Source of the DNA: Fimbriimonadaceae bacterium | GTDB lineage: Bacteria > Armatimonadota > Fimbriimonadia > Fimbriimonadales > Fimbriimonadaceae | Assembly: GCA_022402505.1 (NCBI GenBank) | Contig: JAKRSE010000363.1 | Location: 1 to 6,331 of the forward strand | DNA: 6,331 nucleotides | Direction: 5' to 3' | In this document: piece by piece, positions 1 through 5,720 of the stretch | Numbering within the stretch: position 1 is the stretch's first letter | Layout of the letters: every line of letters starts with the position of its first letter | Program-made: the position numbers and the translations under genes | Notes under the pieces: model-generated | What the model was told of the DNA's origin: nothing | The model's input: only the letters and a program-made list of their open reading frames with translations | Database searches by the model: none

Positions 1-1
1 G

Positions 2-841
2 GAATCGACCGTCGAATCGGACTTTGCCGCCTATCCGCAGACCAATGCAAACGCCCAGACGATGGACGTCGTGATGGCCATCACGCCCCAGTCGGTCGCC
101 GGAAGCATGGTCGCCATGGTCAAGCAGACCGGAAAGAAGGCCGCCGCTCTGGATGTCGAGCCCCTGAGCATCGGTCGAGCGCTGAAGGTCGGCAAGGACG
201 CCTATGCGGGCCAGACGGTCTGCGTCGTCGAGATCGGTCACAAGACCACGGCCATCAACATCTACACCGACGGCCGGCTGGTCATGCCGAGGCAGGTGCC
301 GATCGGCGGCGAAATGTTCACGCAGTCCATCGCCTCCGGCCTTGGCATCAGCATGGAGGAGGCTGAGCAGAGGAAGATCCAGGAGGCTTCGGTCCCCGAT
401 CTCTCCGTGGCTCCGGCCCCTCAGGCCGAAGCTCCGACCGCCGCCTACAATCCGTTCGCGGAAACCCCGGCCTACAACCCCTTTGCCGCCGATGACGGCG
501 CCGCGCCCCCCGTTCCTGCCGTCTCTCCTGCCGGGCCGGAAGCCGAGCTCTACAACTCCTTTGCTCCCGTCCTGGATGAACTGGCGGCCGAGCTTCGTCG
601 CTCTCTCGACTTCTACCGAAGCAAGGGCGGCGACGTGAACGCCGTGCTCCTGGCCGGCGGAGGCGCCAAGCTTCGCGGACTGGATCGGTTCCTTTCTGCC
701 TATGCCGGCGTCCCGGTCTCCATCTTCGACCCGATGGATGGCGTCCAGGTGAATGCACGGCGAACCGATGCCGGAGTCCTCAGCGATCATCGCCCCGATT
801 TCGCGGTTGCAGTGGGCAACGGCCTTCGAATCCTCTTCTGA
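2..841 (+). CDS. pilM: PilM, type IV pilus assembly ATPase-like protein (5' partial)
   Basis: Actin-like cytoplasmic protein of the T4P alignment complex; in the family it binds ATP and the cytoplasmic N-terminus of PilN. The frame is open from base 2 with no start codon needed, so the gene enters from the left and its N-terminal phosphate-1 motif is missing. Counting from the ATG at 62: residues 55-83 (VVEIGHKTT...GRLVMPRQVPIGG) match the PilM/FtsA-fold second phosphate-binding strand pair, where an Asp-Ile-Gly is usual and Glu-Ile-Gly stands here. LGISMEEAE at 94-102 is the typical PilM helix. LLAGGGAKLRGLDRF (196-210) followed by a PVSIFDP strand is the adenosine-binding C-terminal motif. 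Residues about 107-165 are an Ala/Pro-rich insert with YNPFA, YNPFA and YNSFA repeats. The stop lies 11 bases before pilN. Family assignment is confident; how much is missing on the left is unknown. Confidence 0.9.
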   Translation, partial: ESTVESDFAAYPQTNANAQTMDVVMAITPQSVAGSMVAMVKQTGKKAAALDVEPLSIGRALKVGKDAYAGQTVCVVEIGHKTTAINIYTDGRLVMPRQVPIGGEMFTQSIASGLGISMEEAEQRKIQEASVPDLSVAPAPQAEAPTAAYNPFAETPAYNPFAADDGAAPPVPAVSPAGPEAELYNSFAPVLDELAAELRRSLDFYRSKGGDVNAVLLAGGGAKLRGLDRFLSAYAGVPVSIFDPMDGVQVNARRTDAGVLSDHRPDFAVAVGNGLRILF

Positions 842-852
842 CAGAACCGAAC

Positions 853-1749
853 ATGAAGCTCAATCTTCTCCCAGCAAGCGTCTCAAAAGAGGGCCGATCA
901 AGGATCTTCCTGATCCTGTCCGCGCTTGTCCTCCTGCTGTCCATCGCCGGAGCCGTGATTCTGGTTCTTGCCGGCCAGCAGATGGTCGCTCAGGCTCAGG
1001 CGCGGGCCGATGAGCCGCGAGACACCTATTCTCGGGCCCTGGGCGCGGCGAACGCGGCCGAGACCGTGATTCAGACGGCGCTCGATCCGGAGCGAGGCAT
1101 CCAACTTCACAACGCGATGGCGGCCCACAACACGGCCTACATTAATCTCTACAACCGAGTCTTCGACTACGTGCCGAGCTTCATGCGGGTCCGGAGCATC
1201 TCCGCCACTCCCGCCGGTCCGGACGCGGTCACGGTCAACCTGACCGGAGTCTGCTCCACCTTCCAGCAGTATTCGGATGCGGTGATGAGCCTCCTGCGAA
1301 TGCCGGGAGTCACCAATGTCGTGCGATCGGGCTATCAGGTGCGCGATCCCTACATCCCGCCTGTCACCGAGGCCGACACGCTCGCCACTCCCATCGAGCC
1401 GGGCCAAACAAATCTTCCGACCGATCCGCTCGAGCGGCTTGAGGCTCGAGTCAATCGAGCCGCCTCGGAGCCGGATCCTCTGGCTTTCCAGAACGTCGGC
1501 GGATTCGGCACCGAAGACATCGACCGCGGAGCCATGGCCGACGCTTCGGAGGTGAACTTCGTGATCACCATCTCGGGCACCAATCTTCAGGCGCCGAACC
1601 CTCGCTCTTCGATTCTTGGAGGCGGCGGTCCGGCCCCGGCAGGCGGACCTGGCGTCCCGCCTGGAATGCCGGGTGGTCCGGGCATGCCGTTCGGTGCGCC
1701 GGCCGGCGCCGGACGCATTCCTCCGGCAGCGACGGGGGGCGGACGCTGA
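853..1749 (+). CDS. pilN: PilN, type IV pilus inner-membrane alignment protein
   Basis: Bitopic inner-membrane protein that couples PilM to PilO. It opens with MKLNLLPASV, the conserved LNLLP segment that docks into PilM in characterised systems. A transmembrane helix follows at about residues 18-40, then an Ala-rich, probably helical region (about 42-105), and a PilN-type ferredoxin-like domain (about 105-160: VPSFMRVRSI..., VTVNLTGVCSTFQQYSDAVMSLL, GVTNVV). A further strand at 233-243 (SEVNFVITISG) probably completes the fold. At 298 residues it is long, since PilN is usually about 180-230. The excess is a linker at about 165-230 and a Gly/Pro tail at 256-298. The start at 853 is chosen because it places the docking motif at the N-terminus; the Shine-Dalgarno is weak (cagaac region). 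It lies directly after pilM and 42 bases before pilO, in the usual position for pilN. Confidence 0.9.
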   Translation: MKLNLLPASVSKEGRSRIFLILSALVLLLSIAGAVILVLAGQQMVAQAQARADEPRDTYSRALGAANAAETVIQTALDPERGIQLHNAMAAHNTAYINLYNRVFDYVPSFMRVRSISATPAGPDAVTVNLTGVCSTFQQYSDAVMSLLRMPGVTNVVRSGYQVRDPYIPPVTEADTLATPIEPGQTNLPTDPLERLEARVNRAASEPDPLAFQNVGGFGTEDIDRGAMADASEVNFVITISGTNLQAPNPRSSILGGGGPAPAGGPGVPPGMPGGPGMPFGAPAGAGRIPPAATGGGR

Positions 1750-1771
1750 CCCCGGCGCTCGACAGATTGAC

Positions 1772-1795
1772 ATGAGCTATCAGGTGAACGGATGA
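1772..1795 (+). other. Seven-codon mini-ORF overlapping the pilO start
   Basis: ATG 1772 opens MSYQVNG and stops at TGA 1793-1795, overlapping the pilO start in an ATGA, the same geometry as pilO/pilP and aroK/next gene. No convincing ribosome binding site precedes it. It could be a coupling leader peptide or chance; I give it as a candidate only. Confidence 0.2.
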
Positions 1796-2571
1796 CTAAA
1801 CTCTTCTCGGGCTGGGTGTGGCTGGTTCTTTCGATTGCCATTGCAATCGTCGTCCTCAGCTGGGCTCTCTTCTACCGGTTCCTGCCGCAGCAGCAGTACG
1901 CTGCCTCGCTGGATGGATATGCTGAAGCTCTCCAGGCTGAAGCCGCCAAACTCTCTGCGGCCGAGCGAAAGCTTGAGGACGCCAAGGCAGCCGTCGGAGA
2001 GAAGACCGCCCAGTGGCAGTCGATCGTCGCCGACAAGACCCCTGGTCCGACTCTGGCAACCGGCGGTGTTGACCTTTCGGTGACGCCCTATCAGCTGACC
2101 GTCGACTCGCGCCGATTCCGAAACTCCGTGCAGGCGGCTCTCAACCGTCAGATCAAGCGGGGAGGGATCGAGGTTGTCGGAAGCGGCCCGCAGGTTCCGT
2201 TCCCCAGCGAAGAGCCGAGCACGATTCTCGCCGACTTCTACAACTTCCCGGCTGCAAGGTTCCCGGTGGCCATCTTCGAACTTGGTTCGGTGACGGTCCG
2301 AGGCACCTACGCAGAGATCAGCAACCACATGGCCGCCTGGTCTGACATGCCGGACTATATGGCCGTTGCCAGCAACCTGAGCATTCAGGGAACCGCACCG
2401 GATCTCACGGCCACCTACAACCTTGTCCTCGTCGCCTATCTGCGCGGCAAGACGATGCCTCCTGCGCTTCCTGGCGGCGGCGCGGCGGCTGCTCCCGGTC
2501 CGGGTGGAGTTCCTGCCGGCAGCGGACCCATGGGCGGACCGGAACTCGGGATGGAAGGAGAAGATCGATGA
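1792..2571 (+). CDS. pilO: PilO, type IV pilus inner-membrane alignment protein
   Basis: Periplasmic partner of PilN. It has a short cytoplasmic N-terminus, one transmembrane helix at about residues 8-28, an Ala/Glu/Lys-rich coiled-coil candidate at about 36-80, then a PilO-like core. The clearest match is residues 165-218: GSVTVRGTYAEISNHMAAW, then MPDYMAVASNLSIQG and the strand TATYNLVLVAYLRG. This is the PilO pattern of a strand ending in Gly-x-Tyr, a helix, and two strands. Residues about 225-251 are a Gly/Pro/Ala tail ending in an acidic stretch and Arg. The start at 1792 has AGGTGA at 1782-1787, four bases upstream. The stop overlaps the pilP start (ATGA at 2568-2571), which suggests translational coupling. 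Identity rests on topology, the C-terminal motif and gene order; sequence divergence is high. Confidence 0.85.
   Translation: MTKLFSGWVWLVLSIAIAIVVLSWALFYRFLPQQQYAASLDGYAEALQAEAAKLSAAERKLEDAKAAVGEKTAQWQSIVADKTPGPTLATGGVDLSVTPYQLTVDSRRFRNSVQAALNRQIKRGGIEVVGSGPQVPFPSEEPSTILADFYNFPAARFPVAIFELGSVTVRGTYAEISNHMAAWSDMPDYMAVASNLSIQGTAPDLTATYNLVLVAYLRGKTMPPALPGGGAAAAPGPGGVPAGSGPMGGPELGMEGEDR
2553..2571 (+). promoter_or_regulatory. Ribosome binding site and ATGA overlap of pilO/pilP
   Basis: GGAAGGAG at 2553-2560 lies inside the last codons of pilO, seven bases before the ATG at 2568. The pilO stop TGA (2569-2571) overlaps that start in an ATGA, a classic coupling arrangement. The need to encode this site probably explains the acidic end of PilO (EGEDR). 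Confidence 0.75.
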
Positions 2572-3254
2572 TGCACAAGCGAATGTTGCCCCTCGGGCTG
2601 ACTCTGCTCTCGGGAATGATTCTCGTCGGTTGCGCTCCGGAGTTTCCGGCCGTGACCGCCCCCGAAGCCCGGGCGCCTGCGGATCAGACGGTCGAAGTGA
2701 CGGCTGAGGCCGGGCTCCCGGTCACCGCTGATGCCACTCTCGATGTCATCAAGGTCGCCCAGACGATGGACTTCGGAAGCCGTCCGAATCCCTTCGGGCT
2801 CCTTGCTCGGGAGGTCAACTTTGACCGCAGCCAGATGGCGGCGCGCCTTCTCAATGACGGCGGCGGCTTCATCACCGAGTACGAAGAGCCGGACTTCACG
2901 ACGGCCGAGCCCATCCCGGTGCGCATTCCGGTGCCGAACTGGAGACTCGCGGGCGTCCTTGTGGGCGAATCCGTGGTGGCCCTCCTCGATACCGGCGTTC
3001 AGGTCATCGAGATTCGACCCGGAACCCGCATTGATGGGACGAACTGGATCGTGATCGCGATCGACGAGGAAACGGCGACACTTCGGAACACCGAAGACGT
3101 CCTTCCCAAAGAGATCACCATCAACCTTCAGTCTCAGCTGTTCGGCCTTCCCGGTGCAGGCGCTCCGGCAGGCGGGCCACCCGGCGGCCCTGGCAACGAG
3201 TTCGGCCCCGGCGGCCCGGGCGGACAGGGCCCGGAAATGGGTGAAGAACGATGA
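2568..3254 (+). CDS. pilP: PilP, type IV pilus lipoprotein
   Basis: Lipoprotein that links the PilNO dimer to the N0 domain of the PilQ secretin. The N-terminus is a lipoprotein signal: Lys4/Arg5, a hydrophobic core, and the lipobox ILVGC with Cys22 as the lipidated residue; Ala at +2 gives no inner-membrane retention signal by the E. coli rule. A flexible region follows to about residue 65. RPNPFGLL at 72-79 corresponds to the conserved R-x-PF segment of PilP. The beta domain spans about 124-188: WRLAGVLVGESVVALLDTGVQV, then IRPGTRIDGTNWIVIAI and a final TATLRN strand. Residues 192-228 are a Gly/Pro tail. Translation starts at the overlap with pilO; a second Met codon follows at once (2571) and would shorten the signal by one residue. 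The strong GGAAGGAG at 2553-2560 fits either. Confidence 0.88.
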   Translation: MMHKRMLPLGLTLLSGMILVGCAPEFPAVTAPEARAPADQTVEVTAEAGLPVTADATLDVIKVAQTMDFGSRPNPFGLLAREVNFDRSQMAARLLNDGGGFITEYEEPDFTTAEPIPVRIPVPNWRLAGVLVGESVVALLDTGVQVIEIRPGTRIDGTNWIVIAIDEETATLRNTEDVLPKEITINLQSQLFGLPGAGAPAGGPPGGPGNEFGPGGPGGQGPEMGEER

Positions 3255-3288
3255 AGATTTTTGCACCGACCGGCGAAGGCCGAGTGGG

Positions 3289-3297
3289 TGGTAGACT
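3289..3297 (+). promoter_or_regulatory. Possible extended -10 promoter element before the N0 protein
   Basis: TG-G-TAGACT at 3289-3297 has the spacing of an extended -10 element and matches TATAAT at four of six positions. No good -35 lies 16-18 bases upstream. If real, it would let the N0 protein and PilQ be expressed apart from pilMNOP. The call is weak; such matches occur by chance. Confidence 0.18.
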
Positions 3298-3311
3298 GCA
3301 ACTCAACACGA

Positions 3312-3325
3312 GAGGAAGAACCTTG
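3312..3325 (+). promoter_or_regulatory. Ribosome binding site deciding the TTG start of the N0 protein
   Basis: GAGGAAG at 3312-3318 sits four bases before TTG at 3323 (six bases if GAGGA is taken as the core). Starting here puts Lys-Lys directly before the hydrophobic signal-peptide core. The competing ATG at 3251 has only GGGTGAAG before it and yields a long, atypical N-region. Confidence 0.6.
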
Positions 3326-4030
3326 AAGAAGACAACCATGCTCCTGATGAGCCTCTTGGCGATCGGCGCCCTGGCTCCCAACATCGTCATGGCCCAGGAG
3401 GACCCGCGCAACAGGGTCATCCCCTCGGTCCAATTCGACAATGCGGATGTCCGCGACGCCTTGAAGATCCTCTTCAAGCAGGTCGGGGCCAACTACAGCA
3501 TCGCCCAGGACGTGCAGGGAACGGTGAATGCCACTCTGACCAACGTCCCCTTCGAGACGGTTCTTCGCAATCTTCTCAATCAGGTCGATGCCACGTACCG
3601 GCTCGAAGGCAACATCTACAACATCATCCGGCGGCCCCAGGTGGTCAATCCGGTGACGACCGGTCTGGAGACCGGTGCGACTTCGCAGGCGGCTTCCATG
3701 CCCCAGCGGATCGTGATCAACGTTGCGGACCCGTTCCTCATTGTGCAGATTCTCGGCCTTAGCGCCAATCCCTTCAGCACCTACCCTGAGACCTCCAGCT
3801 TCCTGCCCTTCGGTTCGCCCGGGCAGGCAGGCGGCGGTCTTGGCGGCGGCGGTGGCCTCGGTGGCGGCGGCGGCCTGGGCGGCGGCGGCGGCCTGGGCGG
3901 CGGAGGCCTCGGTGGCGGTGGCGGCCTTGGCGGGGGCGGCGGCGGCTTCGGCGGCGGCGGCTTCGGCGGTGGAGGCGGTGGCCTCGGCGGCGGCGGCTTC
4001 GGCGGCGGCGGCTTCGGGGGCGGTCGCTGA
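3323..4030 (+). CDS. Exported secretin N0/STN-domain protein with polyglycine tail
   Basis: Small periplasmic protein without a recognised name. From a TTG start it has a clear signal peptide: MKKT, a hydrophobic core MLLMSLLAIGALAP, and likely cleavage after VMA (residue 24). Residues about 33-104 form a secretin N0/STN-type domain: VQFDNADVRDALKILFKQVG, then VNATLTNVPFETVLRNLLNQV and the strand GNIYNIIRR. Residues 128-145 (PQRIVINVADPFLIVQILG) resemble the first strand and helix of a secretin N1 domain. From residue 170 the protein is a 66-residue tail of 54 Gly, 7 Leu, 4 Phe and a final Arg. There is no secretin beta-barrel. The TTG at 3323 has AGAGGAAG just upstream and gives a normal signal peptide. 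The alternative is the ATG at 3251, which overlaps the pilP stop and would add 24 residues before it. Its place between pilP and pilQ suggests a role at the secretin, for example as an accessory ring, competitor or assembly factor; that role is inference. Confidence 0.8.
   Translation: MKKTTMLLMSLLAIGALAPNIVMAQEDPRNRVIPSVQFDNADVRDALKILFKQVGANYSIAQDVQGTVNATLTNVPFETVLRNLLNQVDATYRLEGNIYNIIRRPQVVNPVTTGLETGATSQAASMPQRIVINVADPFLIVQILGLSANPFSTYPETSSFLPFGSPGQAGGGLGGGGGLGGGGGLGGGGGLGGGGLGGGGGLGGGGGGFGGGGFGGGGGGLGGGGFGGGGFGGGR
3830..4024 (+). repeat. GGC/GGT codon repeat encoding the polyglycine tail
   Basis: About 195 bases of mostly GGC codons, broken at short intervals by single Leu (CTT, CTC, CTG) or Phe (TTC) codons, giving units of Gly3-6 plus Leu or Phe. 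The 18-base unit CTG followed by five GGC is tandemly repeated around 3870-3900, and GGC-GGC-GGC-GGC-TTC recurs near the end. The strand is G-rich and the repeat is prone to slippage and hairpins. The Leu-bearing units lie first and the Phe-bearing ones mainly in the second half. Confidence 0.9.
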
Positions 4031-4051
4031 CCAGTCGTCAGCCTTGACTTT

Positions 4052-4065
4052 GGGTGGTTTTGATG
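4052..4065 (+). promoter_or_regulatory. Ribosome binding site of pilQ
   Basis: GGGTGG at 4052-4057 is five bases before ATG 4063. The in-frame GTG at 4054 lies inside this site and is therefore unlikely to be the start. ATG 4069 would have a spacing of eleven bases. Confidence 0.5.
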
Positions 4066-5691
4066 AGCATGAAGCATAATTTGAAGATTCGAGTGGGTGT
4101 CCTGGCGATGGTCGCGGCTCTGTCCGTGGGCGCCTTCGCCCAGCAAGAGCGCGTCTCGAGGGTCGATCTGACCCTCAAAGATGCCGAGATGATGACCGCG
4201 CTGCAGGCTCTCGCACTGCAGACCGGCGTGGAGTTCTCCATTCAGGTGGCGGAGCTCGACAAGCTGGGCCGGGTGACCCTGACTCTCCGCGACAAGTCGG
4301 CCGAAGAGGCTCTGCGCTACATCTGTGAGTCCGCAGGTGCCGTGGTGAGCCGGGATGAGACGGGAGTCTTCATCATTCGGACGGCCAGCAACGCCCCGGT
4401 TTCGGTCGCAACCGGTCGAGAGAAGGCTGACATTGTTCGGACCAAGCTCCCTGTCATGGTTGCCGACGCCTCCACCGTTCTTCGTTCCATCAAGTACGGC
4501 GAATCGGTCGCTCCAGAGGAGTTTCAGGAGAGCGTCAACAATCTGTTCAACCAGTTCGGTCGCGCGGGCCAGCCTCGCATCGGACTGGGAGACATGCCGA
4601 TGCGACTCTCGGCCCCGGTCGGAGTTGATTCGGCCGGCGATCTGAGCCAGGCGATCGAGCTTCCGAGCGAAGTCGCCGGTCAGCGACGCGGCGGCGGCGG
4701 TGGCGGTGGCGGCGGCTTCCAGCCTGGTGGCGGCGGCGGCGGCTTCCAGCCCGGCGGTGGTGCCGGCGGCGGCGGCGGCTTCCAGCCTGGCGGCGGTGGC
4801 GGCGGCGGTCTCGGAACCGGCGGCGGACAGGGCCTTGGGCTCTCGGGCGGTCAGGGCTTCGTTCCGGAAGGCATCGACAATATCACCTTCGATCCGGTGG
4901 ACAACAGCCTCGTTGTTCAGGGAACCGCGGATGCCATTCAGCAGCTTCGGGCCTTGGTTGAAATGTTCGACCGCAAGCCGCGACAGGTTCACATCGACGT
5001 CAAGTACATCACGACCTCGAATTCGGTGGACCGATCCCTTGGCATCGACTGGCTTTATCAGCGCGGTGGAGTGTTCTTCGGCAACCGACCTGGATCGTTC
5101 GCAAGGAACAGCGACAGCGTGTTCTTCAACTATGCGACGGGCAACATCACGAGTCGGCTTCGCACGCTGATGAACGACGGCTGGGGCCGGGTTGTCAACA
5201 ATCCGAGCGTCCGGACGATGAACAATCAGCCCGCCGTCTTCACGGCGAGCACCACGACCACGATCTTCGTCAACCAGACGCAGAACGGGGCAGGCGGCAT
5301 CATCACCACCTCGGTTCCTCAGCAGATCACGATCACAAGCGGAATCGCCGTTCGCCCGAGAATCCAGTCCGACAATACGGTCACCCTCGGCATCTCGGCG
5401 GTTCAGTCCGAGCTTGGCCAGCTGCGCCGAGGTCCGGACGGATCGGAAGTCCCCGACCAGCTCGTTCAGGCGATCAACGTCGCCGTGAACATCCCTGACG
5501 GTGAAACGGTCGCCCTCGGCGGTCTCACCCGCAAGCAGGACAACTACAGCCGATCACGCATTCCGCTTCTCAGCGATCTGCCGATCATCGGCCGACTCTT
5601 CCAGGGACGCAATGAGCAGCAGTCGACTCAGGACCTCACGATCTTCGTGACGGCCAACATCCTGGACGACTCGAGTCAGGTCAGCCCCTGA
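4063..5691 (+). CDS. pilQ: PilQ, type IV pilus outer-membrane secretin
   Basis: Forms the multimeric outer-membrane channel for the pilus. Numbered from ATG 4063 (542 residues): signal peptide 1-26 with likely cleavage at AFA/QQ; N0/STN domain about 31-106 (VDLTLKDAEMMTALQALALQTG, VTLTLRDKSAEEALRYI, VFIIRT); first half of an N1 domain about 120-144; a long insert about 145-270 with a Gly-rich core at 210-265; second half of N1 about 271-304 (ITFDPVDNSLVVQGTADAIQQL); secretin domain about 307-535. The secretin signature is complete at 480-513: GETVALGGL, eleven residues, then IPLLSDLPIIGRLF. No AMIN domain is visible, unlike many proteobacterial PilQ. The 4063 ATG is preferred because GGGTGG lies five bases upstream; GTG 4054 and ATG 4069 are alternatives. 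PilP probably contacts the N0 domain. Confidence 0.93.
   Translation: MSMKHNLKIRVGVLAMVAALSVGAFAQQERVSRVDLTLKDAEMMTALQALALQTGVEFSIQVAELDKLGRVTLTLRDKSAEEALRYICESAGAVVSRDETGVFIIRTASNAPVSVATGREKADIVRTKLPVMVADASTVLRSIKYGESVAPEEFQESVNNLFNQFGRAGQPRIGLGDMPMRLSAPVGVDSAGDLSQAIELPSEVAGQRRGGGGGGGGGFQPGGGGGGFQPGGGAGGGGGFQPGGGGGGGLGTGGGQGLGLSGGQGFVPEGIDNITFDPVDNSLVVQGTADAIQQLRALVEMFDRKPRQVHIDVKYITTSNSVDRSLGIDWLYQRGGVFFGNRPGSFARNSDSVFFNYATGNITSRLRTLMNDGWGRVVNNPSVRTMNNQPAVFTASTTTTIFVNQTQNGAGGIITTSVPQQITITSGIAVRPRIQSDNTVTLGISAVQSELGQLRRGPDGSEVPDQLVQAINVAVNIPDGETVALGGLTRKQDNYSRSRIPLLSDLPIIGRLFQGRNEQQSTQDLTIFVTANILDDSSQVSP
4690..4857 (+). repeat. Gly-codon repeat with FQP motifs inside pilQ
   Basis: A low-complexity GGC/GGT tract. 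The motif FQP followed by six or more mostly Gly residues occurs three times, with Phe at residues 219, 228 and 240, and then grades into a GLGTGGGQ-type stretch. It shares runs such as GGCGGCGGCTTC with the polyglycine tail of the upstream gene, about 0.8 kb away. It lies between two halves of the N1 domain rather than between domains. Confidence 0.88.
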
Positions 5692-5697
5692 TCCGGC

Positions 5698-5715
5698 GTC
5701 CGCCATCCGGCGGAC
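5698..5715 (+). other. Hairpin directly after pilQ
   Basis: GTCCGCC (5698-5704), loop ATCC, GGCGGAC (5709-5715): a perfect 7-bp stem starting six bases after the pilQ stop. No T-tract follows, so by itself it is more likely an mRNA-stabilising or pausing structure than a terminator. Confidence 0.55.
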
Positions 5716-5720
5716 ATCAT

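Noticed and set aside
1767..1772. Perfect TTGACA (-35 consensus) between pilN and pilO
   Set aside because: No -10-like hexamer lies 16-18 bases downstream (the sequence there is GGATGA), so it is probably chance.
898..1773. 291-codon minus-strand open frame opposite pilN
   Set aside because: Arg/Gly/His-rich composition with no recognisable domain, lying opposite a clear PilN; typical of GC-rich antisense frames.
2436..3266. 276-codon minus-strand open frame opposite pilO/pilP
   Set aside because: No domain, signal or ribosome site; it is antisense to a lipoprotein gene with a clear lipobox and PilP core.
3264..3290. Small hairpin (CGGC-GAAG-GCCG) between pilP and the N0 protein as a terminator
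   Set aside because: Only a 4-bp stem with poor extension and no T-tract after it; no support for termination.
3323..4030. N0 protein as the front half of a frameshifted pilQ
   Set aside because: It ends with its own stop, and PilQ downstream has its own ribosome site, signal peptide, N0 domain and barrel, so nothing is missing that the upstream ORF would supply.
4044..4080. TTGACT with CATAAT downstream, possible pilQ promoter
   Set aside because: The spacer is about 25 bases, far from 17, and the CATAAT lies inside the pilQ coding sequence.
3830..4857. Gly arrays as CRISPR or intergenic DNA repeats
   Set aside because: The repeats follow codon phase within two coding sequences, with no unique spacers; they are protein low-complexity repeats.
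3781..4992. 403-codon open frame on the minus strand covering both Gly arrays
   Set aside because: It reads the complement of GGC/GGT codons as Pro/Ala runs, which contain no stops, and overlaps two well-supported + strand genes. It is a compositional shadow.
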